Origin: Streptomyces rhizoryzae | GTDB taxonomy: Bacteria > Actinomycetota > Actinomycetes > Streptomycetales > Streptomycetaceae | Reading direction: 5' to 3' | DNA: 64,000 nucleotides | NCBI RefSeq assembly: GCF_023155275.1 | Contig: NZ_JALMUV010000009.1 | Location: 114,176 to 178,175, forward strand | Part shown: piece by piece, positions 15,482 to 24,790 of the stretch | Position numbering within the stretch: position 1 is the first letter of the stretch | How the letters are laid out: every line of letters starts with the position of its first letter | Notes under the pieces: generated by a model | Told to the model about the DNA's origin: nothing | Databases searched by the model: none | Seen by the model: only the letters and a program-made list of their open reading frames with translations | Program-made: the position numbers and the translations under genes

Positions 15482-16891
15482 TTAGATGTCGAAGTACAGC
15501 TCGAACTCGTGGGGGTGGGGGCGGAGCTGGATCGGGGCGATTTCGTTGGTGCGCTTGTAGTCGATCCAGGTCTCGATGAGGTCGGAGGTGAAGACGCCGC
15601 CCTGCTGGAGGTACTCGTTGTCCTCCTCCAGGGCGTTGAGGACCGAGGAGAGGTCGGTCGGGACCTGCGGGACGCCGGCGTGCTCCTCCGGGGCGAGCTC
15701 GTAGAGGTCCTTGTCGATCGGCTCGGCGGGCTCGATCTTGTTCTTGACGCCGTCCAGGCCCGCGAGGAGGAGGGCCGAGAAGGCCAGGTACGGGTTGGAG
15801 GACGGGTCCGGGGCGCGGAACTCGACGCGCTTGGCCTTCGGGTTGGACCCGGTGATCGGGATGCGCATGGCGGCCGAGCGGTTGCGCTGCGAGTAGACGA
15901 GGTTGACCGGGGCCTCGAAGCCCGGGACCAGGCGGTGGTAGGAGTTCACCGTGGGGTTGGTGAACGCCAGCAGCGACGGGGCGTGCTTGAGGATGCCGCC
16001 GATGTAGTAGCGGGCGGTGTCCGACAGGCCCGCGTAGCCCTGCTCGTCGTAGAAGAGCGGCTGGCCGCCCTGCCACAGGGACTGGTGGACGTGCATGCCG
16101 GAGCCGTTGTCACCGAAGATCGGCTTGGGCATGAAGGTCGCGGTCTTGCCGTTGCGCCAGGCGACGTTCTTGACGATGTACTTGAACAGCATCAGGTCGT
16201 CGGCGGCGGCGAGCAGGGTGTTGAACTTGTAGTTGATCTCGGCCTGGCCCGCGGTGCCCACCTCGTGGTGCTGGCGCTCGACCTGGAGGCCGGACTTCTC
16301 CAGCTCCAGCGAGATCTCGGCGCGCAGGTCCGCGAAGTGGTCGACCGGCGGGGCCGGGAAGTAGCCGCCCTTGTAGCGGACCTTGTAGCCGCGGTTGTCC
16401 TCCAGGGCACCGGTGTTCCAGGCGCCGGCCTCGGAGTCGATGTGGTAGAAGCCCTGGTTCGCGGAGGTCTCGAAGCGGACCGAGTCGAAGACGTAGAACT
16501 CCGCCTCCGGACCGAAGTACGCGGTGTCCGCGATGCCCGTGGACGCGAGGTACGCCTCGGCCTTCTTGGCGATGTTGCGCGGGTCGCGGCTGTACTGCTC
16601 GCCGGTGATCGGGTCGTGGATGAAGAAGTTGATGTTGAGGTGCTTCTCCTGGCGGAACGGGTCCACGCGGGCCGTCGAGAGGTCCGGGCGCAGCGCCATG
16701 TCGGACTCGTGGATCGCCTGGAAGCCGCGGATCGACGAACCGTCGAACGCCAGGTCCTCGTCCGGGTCGAACGCCGCAGCGGGGATCGTGAAGTGCTGCA
16801 TCACGCCCGGCAGGTCGCAGAAACGGACGTCGACGAACTTCACGTCCTCATCCGCGATGAACTTCTTCGCGTCGTCGGCGTTCTGGAACAT
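15482..16891 (-). CDS. glnA: Glutamine synthetase type I
   Basis: A protein of 469 residues, the standard GSI length. The start is ATG 16891 ([19 protein letters not shown]), preceded by AGGAGGAG; an open extension to 17005 runs into the operator and is not coding. Family landmarks are [11 protein letters not shown] near residue 50, the metal motif [38 protein letters not shown] and [14 protein letters not shown]. The Tyr in [12 protein letters not shown] is the adenylylation site of class I-beta enzymes, so activity is probably adjusted by GlnE. Transcription is likely GlnR-controlled (operator 16993-17030). It lies divergent from an RDD membrane protein. Confidence 0.98.
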   Translation of the reverse strand: MFQNADDAKKFIADEDVKFVDVRFCDLPGVMQHFTIPAAAFDPDEDLAFDGSSIRGFQAIHESDMALRPDLSTARVDPFRQEKHLNINFFIHDPITGEQYSRDPRNIAKKAEAYLASTGIADTAYFGPEAEFYVFDSVRFETSANQGFYHIDSEAGAWNTGALEDNRGYKVRYKGGYFPAPPVDHFADLRAEISLELEKSGLQVERQHHEVGTAGQAEINYKFNTLLAAADDLMLFKYIVKNVAWRNGKTATFMPKPIFGDNGSGMHVHQSLWQGGQPLFYDEQGYAGLSDTARYYIGGILKHAPSLLAFTNPTVNSYHRLVPGFEAPVNLVYSQRNRSAAMRIPITGSNPKAKRVEFRAPDPSSNPYLAFSALLLAGLDGVKNKIEPAEPIDKDLYELAPEEHAGVPQVPTDLSSVLNALEEDNEYLQQGGVFTSDLIETWIDYKRTNEIAPIQLRPHPHEFELYFDI

Positions 16892-16992
16892 CCAACTCCT
16901 CCTAGCCCGGTCACCGCTCGGCGGACGCGGGGTTGCGACTCGGAGCGCGACCTCGTGCGGTTGGCGCGCTCGCCCGACCATAGGCAGGCGGG

Positions 16993-17030
16993 ATTTCCCA
17001 AGCATGACCCATTTGTTTCGCCGAGGTTAA
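16993..17030 (-). promoter_or_regulatory. GlnR-like operator of glnA (four half-sites)
   Basis: On the minus strand the site is TTAAC-N6-GAAAC-N6-GTCAT-N6-GAAAT with exact six-base spacers (plus-strand positions 17026-17030, 17015-17019, 17004-17008, 16993-16997). It has the same geometry as the glnII site and lies about 100-140 bp before the glnA start. It fits the published two-repeat GlnR consensus. Confidence 0.85.
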
Positions 17031-17532
17031 CCGGCGCGCGGTCGTCCTCACCCCTGCCGGGGCCTCCCGACCACCCGCCCGCGACCCGCCCGCAACCCGC
17101 CCGCGGGCCTGTTGCGGCCGGGCCGCCGACCGGTCGCCGGCCTGGACCTGCCGGTCCACCTCTGCCCTCGCCTGCCACGTCGGTGGCGCGTGCCTCTGTG
17201 CCTTTATGTCTGCCTGTCTGTGAACTGTGCGCCGCGGGTACGCCCGGGTGTCCGTGCGTACGGGAGCCACGCGGCCTCTACCGGGCCCCTGCCCATGGCG
17301 GCAAGGGCCCATGCCGGCGCCTGTACGGGCGCCGGTGCCTGTACGGGGTCGGTATGCGGTGTCCTGGGGACGGTGGCGCCGTGGGGTGGCGCCGCGTTGT
17401 GCGCTCACCACCAGTGTGCGCCCGTCGAGCGGGCATCGGCGGGGCTCCGGGGGGCGGGGCCGCCCGCCGGTGGGGACGCGGCCGGGGAACCCGGGGCCGG
17501 GGGAACGTATGCGGTCGCAGTACCGTGGACGG
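17031..17532. other. Divergent gap between glnA and the RDD gene
   Basis: About 500 bases with no supported gene. Several open frames here are out of step with Streptomyces codon bias. Short local repeats occur (TGCCTGTCTGTG; GCGCCTGTACGGGCGCCGGTGCCTGTACGGG split into two near copies). It probably carries the RDD promoter and the far-upstream part of the glnA control region. Confidence 0.4.
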
Positions 17533-18000
17533 GTGGACAACAGGCAAGCAATCGGATCGTGGATCTCCGGGCCCCGCGCGGCAGCCGAGGACATGGGTGT
17601 CGACTTCGGGTACCGCGGGCAGCGGCTCGGGCTGCCCGAGGAGGGGCCGGGTTCGATCGCCCGGGTCGGCCGCCGTTTCGGCGCGCTCTTCATCGACTGG
17701 GCGCTGTGCCTGATCGTCGCGTACGGGCTCCTCAGCGGTGGTAAGGCGCAGGCGACGAGCAACTGGGCGCTGCTGGTCTTCGCGGTGCTGAGTGTGCTGA
17801 CCGTCGGCACCATCGGGTGCACCCCGGGCAAGCGGCTGCTGGGGCTGCGGGTGGTCGCCGAGGGCGGCGGCCGGATCAGCCTGCCGCGGGTGGTGCTGCG
17901 CACGGTGCTGCTGGTGCTGGTCATCCCCGCGGTGATCTGGGACCGCGACGGCCGCGGCCTGCACGACCGGCTCAGCCGCTCGGTTCAGGTACGGATCTGA
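17533..18000 (+). CDS. RDD-family integral membrane protein
   Basis: A protein of 155 residues if GTG 17533 (VDNRQAIGSWISGP) is used; ATG 17509 would add eight residues and has GGGGGA nearby. The RDD signature is present: the Arg in VGRRFGALFIDWALCLIVAYGLL opens the first span, the second span is WALLVFAVLSVLTVGTIGC followed by TPGKRLLGLRV, and the third is VVLRTVLLVLVIPAVIWD with the closing Asp in RDGRGLHDRLSRSV. RDD proteins are small membrane proteins of debated, possibly transport, function. The position next to glnA is conserved, from memory, in Streptomyces. Confidence 0.85.
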   Translation: MDNRQAIGSWISGPRAAAEDMGVDFGYRGQRLGLPEEGPGSIARVGRRFGALFIDWALCLIVAYGLLSGGKAQATSNWALLVFAVLSVLTVGTIGCTPGKRLLGLRVVAEGGGRISLPRVVLRTVLLVLVIPAVIWDRDGRGLHDRLSRSVQVRI

Positions 18001-18002
18001 GG

Positions 18003-18251
18003 CCGGCACCGGCGGGGGCCGGCCCCCTCGAAGGCAGCCAGGCGGTTGCCGGTATCGGTGCCGCCACGAGCGTGCGCCTGGAGGACACCATCGGCCAGAC
18101 GTTCCTGCACAAGTTCGACGGCGGTGAGGTCGTCGTGCTCCAGGCCCGCGCCCTGGGCCAGGCAGTCGCCTGGGCGGTGCAGAGCAACGGCGAGGGACGC
18201 ACCCGCCTCATGGCCCACTACGTGAGCCCCCGGGGCGATCAGTCCTCCTGA
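18003..18251 (+). pseudogene. Possible C-terminal remnant or very small gene
   Basis: An open frame following the RDD stop reads SVRLEDTIGQTFLHKFDGG, then EVVVLQARALGQAVAWAVQS, then RTRLMAHYVSPRGDQSS and a stop. The peptide looks like real protein, with balanced composition and better codon pattern than shadow frames, but no good start with a ribosome site is present. It may start at a GTG near 18070 or be the tail of a gene lost upstream. A near-perfect hairpin follows at 18280-18316. Confidence 0.35.
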
Positions 18252-18279
18252 GGCGGGGCGCCGCGTCGCGGGCAGGGCT

Positions 18280-18316
18280 GGAGCCGTGCTCGGCGCCGAG
18301 CGCCGAACACGGCTCC
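18280..18316. terminator. Hairpin between convergent genes
   Basis: A 17-base arm GGAGCCGTGCTCGGCGC faces GCGCCGAACACGGCTCC across a three-base loop, with a single mismatch. It separates the plus-strand RDD region from the minus-strand DUF4191 gene. Confidence 0.75.
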
Positions 18317-18467
18317 ATCAGGCTCTTCATCGGTCAGAGGAGGCGCTGGGTGGCCTCCGGGCGGTGGGAGCGGGGCAGGGAGGCCCTGGCGGGCGCGGAG
18401 GGGGTTCCCGCCGCGCCCGACCGCCCTCTTCCGCCCTTGCGTACGACGGGAGAGGGGAAGCCGGAGG

Positions 18468-19172
18468 TCAGCCTCGCGGCATCCGTCCCCGCATGCCACG
18501 TCCGGGGATCGGCCCCTTCGGGACCGGCATGTTGCTCATCAGGTCGCCGAGGGCGCGCAGCCGGTCGTTGACCGCCGTCACCTGGGGACCGGGCAGGACG
18601 CGCGGCAGCTTCAGCAGGTGGGTGCGGAGCTTCTTGAGCGGCACCTGGCCCTCGCCGTCGCCGACGACGACGTCGTGCACCGGGGCGTCCGCGACGGTGC
18701 GCGCCATGCGCTTCTTCTCGGCCGCCAGCAGGGCGCGCAGCCGGTTGGGGTTGCCCTCGCCGACCAGCACGATGCCGGCCTTGCCGACCGCGCGGTGCAC
18801 CACGTCCTGGTTGCGGTTCATGGCGACCGCGGGGGTCACCGTCCAGCCGCGGCCCACGTTCTCCAGGACGGCGGCCGCCGCGCCGGGCTGGCCCTCCATC
18901 TGCCCGAAGGCGGCCCGTTCGGCACGCCGGCCGAAGATGATCGCCATCGCCAGGAAGGCCAGGACGAAGCCCAGGATGCCCGTGTAGACGGGGTGGCCGA
19001 TCCGGAAGCCGATGGCGAGGAGGACGCCGAAGACGACGATTCCTGTGCCAGCGACGACAAGACCGACCTTCGAATCGACCCGACGGGTCATCTTGTAGGT
19101 CAGGGCGATCTGCTTCAGCCGCCCGGGGTTCTCAGCGCCGCCAGCGCCGGTTGCGTTTGCCTTCCTCGCCAT
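18468..19172 (-). CDS. DUF4191 membrane protein
   Basis: A protein of 234 residues from ATG 19172 (MARKANATGAGGAENPGRLKQ). Two adjacent membrane segments, KVGLVVAGTGIVVFGVLLAIGF and VYTGILGFVLAFLAMAIIFG, are followed by a cytoplasmic domain with ERAAFGQMEGQPGAAAAVLE, WTVTPAVAMNRNQDVVHR and LVGEGNPNRLRALLAAEKKR. This layout is that of the actinobacterial DUF4191 family, which is routinely found beside lipA. Function unknown. It ends the lipB-lipA-small protein-DUF4191 series, all on the minus strand. Confidence 0.85.
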   Translation of the reverse strand: MARKANATGAGGAENPGRLKQIALTYKMTRRVDSKVGLVVAGTGIVVFGVLLAIGFRIGHPVYTGILGFVLAFLAMAIIFGRRAERAAFGQMEGQPGAAAAVLENVGRGWTVTPAVAMNRNQDVVHRAVGKAGIVLVGEGNPNRLRALLAAEKKRMARTVADAPVHDVVVGDGEGQVPLKKLRTHLLKLPRVLPGPQVTAVNDRLRALGDLMSNMPVPKGPIPGRGMRGRMPRG

Positions 19173-19182
19173 ACAGCGAAGT

Positions 19183-19398
19183 TTACGTGGCGTGCGGGCG
19201 ACGAGTGGCCGCGGCCTCCAGGACGTACCCGGCGTCGTACCGGTCCTTGGCGCGGCGGCGGTCCTCCAGGACCGACGTCCAGGCGTTGCGGCGGGCGGTG
19301 CGCTGGCCGCCGCGCAGCAGGACGGCCTCGACGGCACGCAAGGCTCCGGTGACGGAGGGGATGGGGCGGGCGGTGGCGCGGAGCGGCGCGGCCTCCAT
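19183..19398 (-). CDS. Small conserved protein in the lipoate operon
   Basis: A protein of 71 residues, ATG 19398 with GGGAG about eight bases upstream. It is basic and helical (MEAAPLRATARPIPSVTG, then RRNAWTSVLEDRRRAKDRYD). It sits between lipA and the DUF4191 gene, ten bases before the latter, a position I recall as constant in Streptomyces. No domain is recognisable; function unknown. Confidence 0.65.
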   Translation of the reverse strand: MEAAPLRATARPIPSVTGALRAVEAVLLRGGQRTARRNAWTSVLEDRRRAKDRYDAGYVLEAAATRRPHAT

Positions 19399-19626
19399 GG
19401 TGATGGTCTCCCTCGGACGGACGGACGGACGGAACGAGCGGGGCTACGGGGGGAGGTGTCCAAGCGGTGCGTGCATCCATCGTTACCGAAGGGTGTTACC
19501 AACGGATGACCTGCCGGTCAAACACCATGAAACGTTGACGCGGCCCCCACGCCCCCCAGCCCGGGGGAGTGCGGGGCCGCGTCTCTCAGCATGTGCCAGG
19601 ATTCACAAAACGGCGCGCGGGGCGCG

Positions 19627-20577
19627 TCAAACCGCCTGACTGGCCGCCTCGACCTCGCGCCGCTCGATCGCCTGCTGGTACAGGCGCCCGGCGCGGTACG
19701 AGGAGCGGACCAGCGGGCCGGACATCACACCGGCGTAGCCGATCTCCTCGGCCTCCTCCTTCAGCTCCACGAACTCCTGGGGCTTGACCCAGCGCTCGAT
19801 GGGGTGGTGCCGCACCGAGGGGCGGAGGTACTGGGTGATCGTGATCAGCTCGCAGCCCGCGTCGTGGAGGTCCTGGAGGGCCTCGCTGATCTCCTCGCGG
19901 GTCTCGCCCATGCCCAGGATGAGGTTGGACTTGGTGACCAGGCCGGCCGCGCGGGCCTCGGTGATGACCTTGAGGGAGCGCTCGTAGCGGAAGCCGGGGC
20001 GGATCCGCTTGAAGATGCGCGGGACCGTCTCGACGTTGTGCGCCAGGACCTCGGGGCGGGCGGAGAAGACCTCGGCGAGCTGGTCGGGGTCGGCGTTGAA
20101 GTCGGGGATGAGGAGCTCGACGCCGGTGCCGGGCATGGCGGCGTGGATCTGGCGGACGGTCTCGGCGTAGAGCCAGGCGCCGCCGTCCTCCAGGTCGTCG
20201 CGGGCGACGCCGGTGATCGTGGCGTACTTCAGGCCCATGGTCCGGACCGACTCGGCGACCCGGCGGGGCTCGTCGCGGTCCAGCGCCTGCGGCTTGCCGG
20301 TGTCGATCTGGCAGAAGTCGCAGCGGCGGGTGCACTGGTCACCGCCGATGAGGAAGGTCGCCTCGCGGTCCTCCCAGCATTCGTAGATGTTGGGACAGCC
20401 CGCCTCCTGGCAGACCGTGTGCAGGCCCTCGCTCTTGACCAGGCCCTGGAGGTGGTTGTACTCGGGGCCCATTTTCGCCCGGGTCTTGATCCACTCGGGC
20501 TTGCGCTCGATGGGGGTCTGGCTGTTGCGGACCTCCAGGCGCAGCATTTTGCGTCCGTCGGGTGCGACTGCGGACAC
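19627..20577 (-). CDS. lipA: Lipoyl synthase
   Basis: A protein of 316 residues, GTG 20577 with GGGAG upstream. It is a radical-SAM enzyme that inserts two sulfurs into octanoyl chains on carrier proteins. Both clusters are visible: the auxiliary 4Fe-4S ligands in [12 protein letters not shown] and the SAM-binding motif CTRRCDFC. The [13 protein letters not shown] stretch and the C-terminal RSSYRAG, whose Ser ligates the auxiliary cluster, are typical. It lies downstream of lipB with a 160-base gap, likely one operon. Its products are needed by the E2 enzyme encoded at 33667-35388. Confidence 0.97.
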   Translation of the reverse strand: MSAVAPDGRKMLRLEVRNSQTPIERKPEWIKTRAKMGPEYNHLQGLVKSEGLHTVCQEAGCPNIYECWEDREATFLIGGDQCTRRCDFCQIDTGKPQALDRDEPRRVAESVRTMGLKYATITGVARDDLEDGGAWLYAETVRQIHAAMPGTGVELLIPDFNADPDQLAEVFSARPEVLAHNVETVPRIFKRIRPGFRYERSLKVITEARAAGLVTKSNLILGMGETREEISEALQDLHDAGCELITITQYLRPSVRHHPIERWVKPQEFVELKEEAEEIGYAGVMSGPLVRSSYRAGRLYQQAIERREVEAASQAV

Positions 20578-20737
20578 GTCGGCTCCCTAACAACTTCGAT
20601 TCTTCGGCGTACACCAGGGTACGCCCGTCAATTCGCACGCATTTCCGCGCGCGGGTGGTGCTGGGCCAACCTCGGACGGGAGGGCGGCATTCCCACGGCG
20701 GCGGGCCGGTGCCGGCCCGCCGCCGCGGGGTGCGGAC

Positions 20738-21553
20738 TCAGACCGCGCGGGGGAGGAGGACGGTGTTCTCCAGCACGTCCCGCAGGTGCTTCTCGACGAC
20801 CGGCAGGACCTCGGCGATGGTGACCTCGCGGCCCAGCTCGCCGGCGAGCGAGGCGACGCCGGCGTCCCGGATGCCGCACGGCACGATCTTGTCGAACGAG
20901 GTGGTGTCGGGGTTCACGTTGAGCGCGAAGCCGTGCATGGTGACGCCCTTGGCGACGCGGATGCCGATCGCGGCGAGCTTGCGGTCCTCGCCGCGCTGGC
21001 CGGCGTTGGACGGCGCGTACTCGGGGCCGTTGAGCCGCGGGTCGAACAGCTCGTCCGCGGTCCGTGGGTCGAAGTCCAGCTGGAGGCCGCCCAGGGCCGG
21101 CCGCTGGTCGACGGGGTCGCCCAGCACCCAGACCCCGCTGCGGCCCTCGACCCGGGTGCCCTCGACGCCGAACTCCGCGCAGACCCGGATCAGCGCCTCC
21201 TCCAGCCGGCGGACGTGCGCGACCACGTCGACCGGGCGCGGCAGCTTCTGGATCGGGTAGCCCACCAGCTGGCCGGGGCCGTGCCAGGTGATCTTCCCGC
21301 CGCGGTCCACGTCGACGACCGGGGTGCCGTCCAGCGGGCGCTCGTCGTCGGAGGTCCGCCGGCCCGCGGTGTAGACGGCCTGGTGCTCCAGCAGCAGGCA
21401 GGTGTCGGGGACCTCGTCGGCGAACCGGGCGGCGTGGATCCGGCGCTGCTCCTGCCAGGCCGACTCGTACGCGACGGCGTCCGCCCCGAAGCCCAGATGC
21501 ACAAAGCGCAAACCCTCGGGTGCGGGGGTCTCCCCCCGAGAGATCGCAGTCAC
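20738..21553 (-). CDS. lipB: Octanoyl-[acyl-carrier-protein]:protein N-octanoyltransferase
   Basis: A protein of 271 residues, GTG 21553 with GAGGAG upstream. It transfers octanoate from ACP to lipoyl domains, the first step of lipoate synthesis. Motifs are [35 protein letters not shown] with the conserved Lys, and the catalytic-Cys loop in FDKIVPCGI. An insertion of about 45 residues ([19 protein letters not shown] and following) precedes the lysine motif; I recall it in other Streptomyces LipB proteins. It is the first gene of the lipoate operon. Confidence 0.96.
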   Translation of the reverse strand: MTAISRGETPAPEGLRFVHLGFGADAVAYESAWQEQRRIHAARFADEVPDTCLLLEHQAVYTAGRRTSDDERPLDGTPVVDVDRGGKITWHGPGQLVGYPIQKLPRPVDVVAHVRRLEEALIRVCAEFGVEGTRVEGRSGVWVLGDPVDQRPALGGLQLDFDPRTADELFDPRLNGPEYAPSNAGQRGEDRKLAAIGIRVAKGVTMHGFALNVNPDTTSFDKIVPCGIRDAGVASLAGELGREVTIAEVLPVVEKHLRDVLENTVLLPRAV

Positions 21554-21889
21554 GGCAGCTCCTCTTCGAACCCTGGTCGCAGTTCACTGCGACGTCTTCC
21601 ATGCCGCCTCGGGTGACCGTCGGTGCACCGTCAGCGGCATTTCGCGCCCATGCCACTGTACGGCCGCCGGGCGCGCCGCCGGCACGCGGCCGGTGCGCCG
21701 CCGGGCGCCGCGCGGCCGTCTCCGTGCCTGTGACGTGCTCACACGATCGGATGAACGCAAGGCTCAGGCGGCGAGAAAGGCGTCGAAGGCCGTTACATTC
21801 ACGCCGTTCCACAAGGGCGGAAGAGCATGCCGGACGGGGTCAGTCGAACCCGGCGGCCCGGCCCGGAAGGCAGGAGACCGGTAAAGCTG
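21554..21889. other. Divergent gap between lipB and the TPR-like regulator
   Basis: About 335 bases. No gene is supported. It carries the lipB promoter on one strand and that of the 21890 gene on the other. A plausible promoter patch for the latter is around 21770-21800 (GGCCGTTACATTCACGCC). An in-frame ATG at 21827 exists but lacks a good ribosome site. Confidence 0.4.
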
Positions 21890-23347
21890 ATGACGGAACG
21901 ACCCCCGCACCACACGCCCAACCGACAGCTCGCCGCGCTCATCGCCGAGGCGGGCTTCTCCAACGCAGGGCTGGCCAGACGGGTTGATCAACTCGGCATC
22001 GAGCACGGCCTCGACCTGCGTTACGACAAGACCTCGGTGACCCGCTGGCTGCGCGGCCAGCAGCCCAGAGGCACCACCCCCGCGCTGATCGCGGAGGTCT
22101 TCACCCGCCGGCTGGGGCGCCGGCTGTCCGCCCAGGACCTCGGCCTGGACGCCTGCGCGCCGGTGTACGCCGGGCTGGAGTTCGCCTCCACCCCCGCCGA
22201 GGCGGTGGACATCGTCAGCGGGCTGTGGCGCAAGGACTCCGGCAGCCACGCCGAGCTCCGCAAGATCGCCTTCACCCCGGCCGGGCTGGTGGTGCCCAGC
22301 CGGGACTGGCTGATCGGCCGGCCCGACGAGCGGGTGGCGCACGGCGACCAGCTCCCCGAGCCGGCGGAACGGGTCCCGGCCCAGGGCGGCCGCGCGGCGG
22401 TGCCCCGGCAGCGGCAGACCGAACGGGTCGACCGCACCCGCGGCAGCCGGGTCAGCTCCGGCGACATCGCGGCGCTGCGCTCGGTCGGCGAGCTGTTCCG
22501 CGCCCTGGACCACGCCTACGGCGGCGGCCACGCCCGGCAGGCCCTGGTCCGCTATCTGGAGCACGAGGCCGAGCCGATGCTCCGCGGCACCTACGGCGAG
22601 GCGGTCGGCCGCCGGCTCTTCGCGGCCGCCGCCGACCTGACCCGGCTGGCCGGCTGGACCTCGTACGACATCGCCGCGCACGGGCTGGCGCAGCGGTACT
22701 TCGTCCAGGCGCTGCGGCTGTCCCAGGCCGCCGGCGACCGGGCGTACGGGGCCTACGTCCTGGTGACGATGAGCCGGCAGGCGGTCTACCTGGGGCACGG
22801 GCGGGAGGCCGTCCAGCTGGCCCGGGTCGCCCAGCAGGGCGTGGGCGGCGGGGTGCCGCCCACGGTGCAGGCGCTGCTGCACGCCGCCGAGGCGCGCGGG
22901 CACGGCGTGCTGAGCGAGGTCCGGGCCTGCACCGCCGCGCTGGCCCGGGCCGAACGCGCCCTGGAGAGTGCCCGCCCCGGGGACGAGACCCCGTACTGGG
23001 CGCGGTTCTTCGACGAGGCGCAGCTGGCCGACGAGCTGGCCCACTGCCACCGGGACCTCCAGCAGTACCGCGCGGCCTCCCAGCACGCCGAGCGGTCCCT
23101 CCAGCTGCGCGCCGCCGGGTTCGCCCGCAGCCGGCTGTTCTGCCGGGTGGTGCTGGCGACCGCGCGGCTGGGCCTGGGCGAGCTGGAGCAGGCGTGCACG
23201 CTGGGCGCCGAGGCGGCCCTCCAGGCGTCCGAGATGCGCTCGGTGCGCGCCCACGAGTACGTCCGGGACTTCGAGCGGCGGCTGGAGCCGTACCGCGACG
23301 CGGCGCCGGTGCGCGGATACCGGGAGCGGGTGGCGGCGCTGGGCTGA
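21890..23347 (+). CDS. Transcriptional regulator with N-terminal HTH and TPR-like helical domain
   Basis: A protein of 485 residues from ATG 21890 (MTERPPHHTPNRQLAALI), with CAGGAG 13 bases upstream. The N-terminal 75 residues (EAGFSNAGLARRVDQLG, KTSVTRWLRGQQPRGTTPALI) form an atypical helix-turn-helix like those of Streptomyces NsdA-type developmental regulators. The rest is helical and TPR-like (DIAAHGLAQRYFVQALRLSQAAGDRAYGA, ending near HEYVRDFERRLEPYRD). From family knowledge it may control development or secondary metabolism; no target is shown here. It converges on the FAD oxidoreductase with only a 12-base gap. Confidence 0.75.
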   Translation: MTERPPHHTPNRQLAALIAEAGFSNAGLARRVDQLGIEHGLDLRYDKTSVTRWLRGQQPRGTTPALIAEVFTRRLGRRLSAQDLGLDACAPVYAGLEFASTPAEAVDIVSGLWRKDSGSHAELRKIAFTPAGLVVPSRDWLIGRPDERVAHGDQLPEPAERVPAQGGRAAVPRQRQTERVDRTRGSRVSSGDIAALRSVGELFRALDHAYGGGHARQALVRYLEHEAEPMLRGTYGEAVGRRLFAAAADLTRLAGWTSYDIAAHGLAQRYFVQALRLSQAAGDRAYGAYVLVTMSRQAVYLGHGREAVQLARVAQQGVGGGVPPTVQALLHAAEARGHGVLSEVRACTAALARAERALESARPGDETPYWARFFDEAQLADELAHCHRDLQQYRAASQHAERSLQLRAAGFARSRLFCRVVLATARLGLGELEQACTLGAEAALQASEMRSVRAHEYVRDFERRLEPYRDAAPVRGYRERVAALG

Positions 23348-23359
23348 CCGGCGGCCCGG

Positions 23360-24622
23360 TCAGGCCGCGGCCGGGACGGCTGCCGGTTCCGGGCGGGCCG
23401 GCAGCCCGAAGTCCTGGAGCAGCGCCCGGGCGGCCCGGTGCCCGGAGCGCAGCGCCCCCTGGAGGGTGCTGGTGTCCCGGTGGTCGCCGCACACGTAGAG
23501 CCCGGCCAGTACCCGTACGGCGCGCTGCGGATCGTGCGGGGTGGCCATCGCGGGCACCGCGTACGGGTCGTGATGGCCGGTCAGCAGCTGCCAGTCGTCG
23601 GCCCGCGCCCCGTAGATCCGCTCCAGCCGCGGCCGGACGGTCTTGTCCAGGACGTCCAGCGGGAGCCCCGCGGCGGTGCCCAGGACGGCGGTGGTGACCA
23701 GCGTGCGGCCCGGCGGGGTGCGCGAGGGGTCGATGGCGCCGGCGAGGTAGCTGAAGCCGATCGGGCCGTCGGTGGGCAGCATCAGGGCGGTGTCCCGGGC
23801 CGGCCCGCCGCGTACCCCGGCCGGGGCGGGCGTGGTGTGGTGCAGCACGGTCACCGGGTGGAACGCGGGCAGCCGCAGGCCCGGCAGCAGGCCGGCCGCG
23901 GACCGGGCGCCGGTCGCCACCAGCACCGCCCGGCACGGGATCCGGCCGTGCGCGCGGGTCGTGACGCCGTTGATGGCCACCGCCGTCACCTCCACCGACG
24001 TGCGGACCGTGCCCGGCGGCAGCCCGGCCGCCAGGAGTTCCGGGACGGCCGAGGCGCCGCCCGCCGGGAGGGCCAGCCGCCCCTCGGCGAAGGCCCGCAG
24101 CACCTGCGCCGCGCCCCGGCTGGACCCGCGCAGCCGGGGGTCGCACAGCAGCGCGCCCAGCAGCGGGCGCAGGAACGTGTCGTGGGTGCGCGGCGGGAAG
24201 GCGGGGCGCCCGGCCAGCGCGTCGCTGACCGGCCGGTCGGCGGCGACGGTCCCGTTCGCGCGGCGGTCGGCGCGTGTGAGGGCGCGCGCCGCGGCGAGTG
24301 CGCCCCTTGTGCACCGCAGCGGGCTGACGCGGTGGTTCCGCTGCCCGGTGTGCAGGCTCAGCCCGGCCGCGAACGGACGCAGCGTCAGCTCCGCCAGGCC
24401 CGGGGTGCGGCGCAGCGCGGTGGGCGAGACGGCCAGCGGGCGGGCGCAGCGGTCCAGGCGGAAGCCGTCCAGCTGGTCGGTGACGGACCGGCCGCCGACC
24501 CGCGGCGCGGCCTCCAGGACGGTGACCGTGAGCCCGGCCCCGGTCAGATGGCGGGCCGCGGCGAGGCCGGCCGGCCCGGCCCCCACGATGACGACGTCGA
24601 CGGCCGATACGGTGCGCAGCAC
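23360..24622 (-). CDS. FAD-dependent amine-oxidase-like oxidoreductase
   Basis: A protein of 420 residues. GTG 24622 is chosen because GGGAGGGG precedes it by about four bases; frames reaching 24775 lack a ribosome site. The N-terminus VDVVIVGAGPAGLAAARHL is the FAD-binding GxGxxG fold, followed by VTVLEAAPRVGGRS; the C-terminal GLYVCGDHRDTSTLQGALRSG is the second flavin contact of the amine oxidase/phytoene desaturase-type superfamily. Substrate unknown; without carotenoid neighbours, desaturation is only one option. It precedes the epimerase-like gene but in the same direction, with a 168-base gap. Confidence 0.85.
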   Translation of the reverse strand: MLRTVSAVDVVIVGAGPAGLAAARHLTGAGLTVTVLEAAPRVGGRSVTDQLDGFRLDRCARPLAVSPTALRRTPGLAELTLRPFAAGLSLHTGQRNHRVSPLRCTRGALAAARALTRADRRANGTVAADRPVSDALAGRPAFPPRTHDTFLRPLLGALLCDPRLRGSSRGAAQVLRAFAEGRLALPAGGASAVPELLAAGLPPGTVRTSVEVTAVAINGVTTRAHGRIPCRAVLVATGARSAAGLLPGLRLPAFHPVTVLHHTTPAPAGVRGGPARDTALMLPTDGPIGFSYLAGAIDPSRTPPGRTLVTTAVLGTAAGLPLDVLDKTVRPRLERIYGARADDWQLLTGHHDPYAVPAMATPHDPQRAVRVLAGLYVCGDHRDTSTLQGALRSGHRAARALLQDFGLPARPEPAAVPAAA

Positions 24623-24790
24623 AAGCCCCTCCCGAGGTCGGTCCCAGCGGCGGCGCAGAGTTGTCATGCCCGGTTCGGTCCGCCGGGATGCCGGTGATGT
24701 GTCAGAGGACCGTAGGGACCGCGGGGCCCGGCGGACAGGGGCGCCCCGGGGGCGCGTCGGTGCGCCCGGTGCCACGGGGCCGCGACGGCC

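Noticed and set aside
16892..17005. Upstream extension of glnA adding 38 residues
   Set aside because: It runs through the ribosome site AGGAGGAG and into the GlnR-like operator, and the family starts at [10 protein letters not shown].
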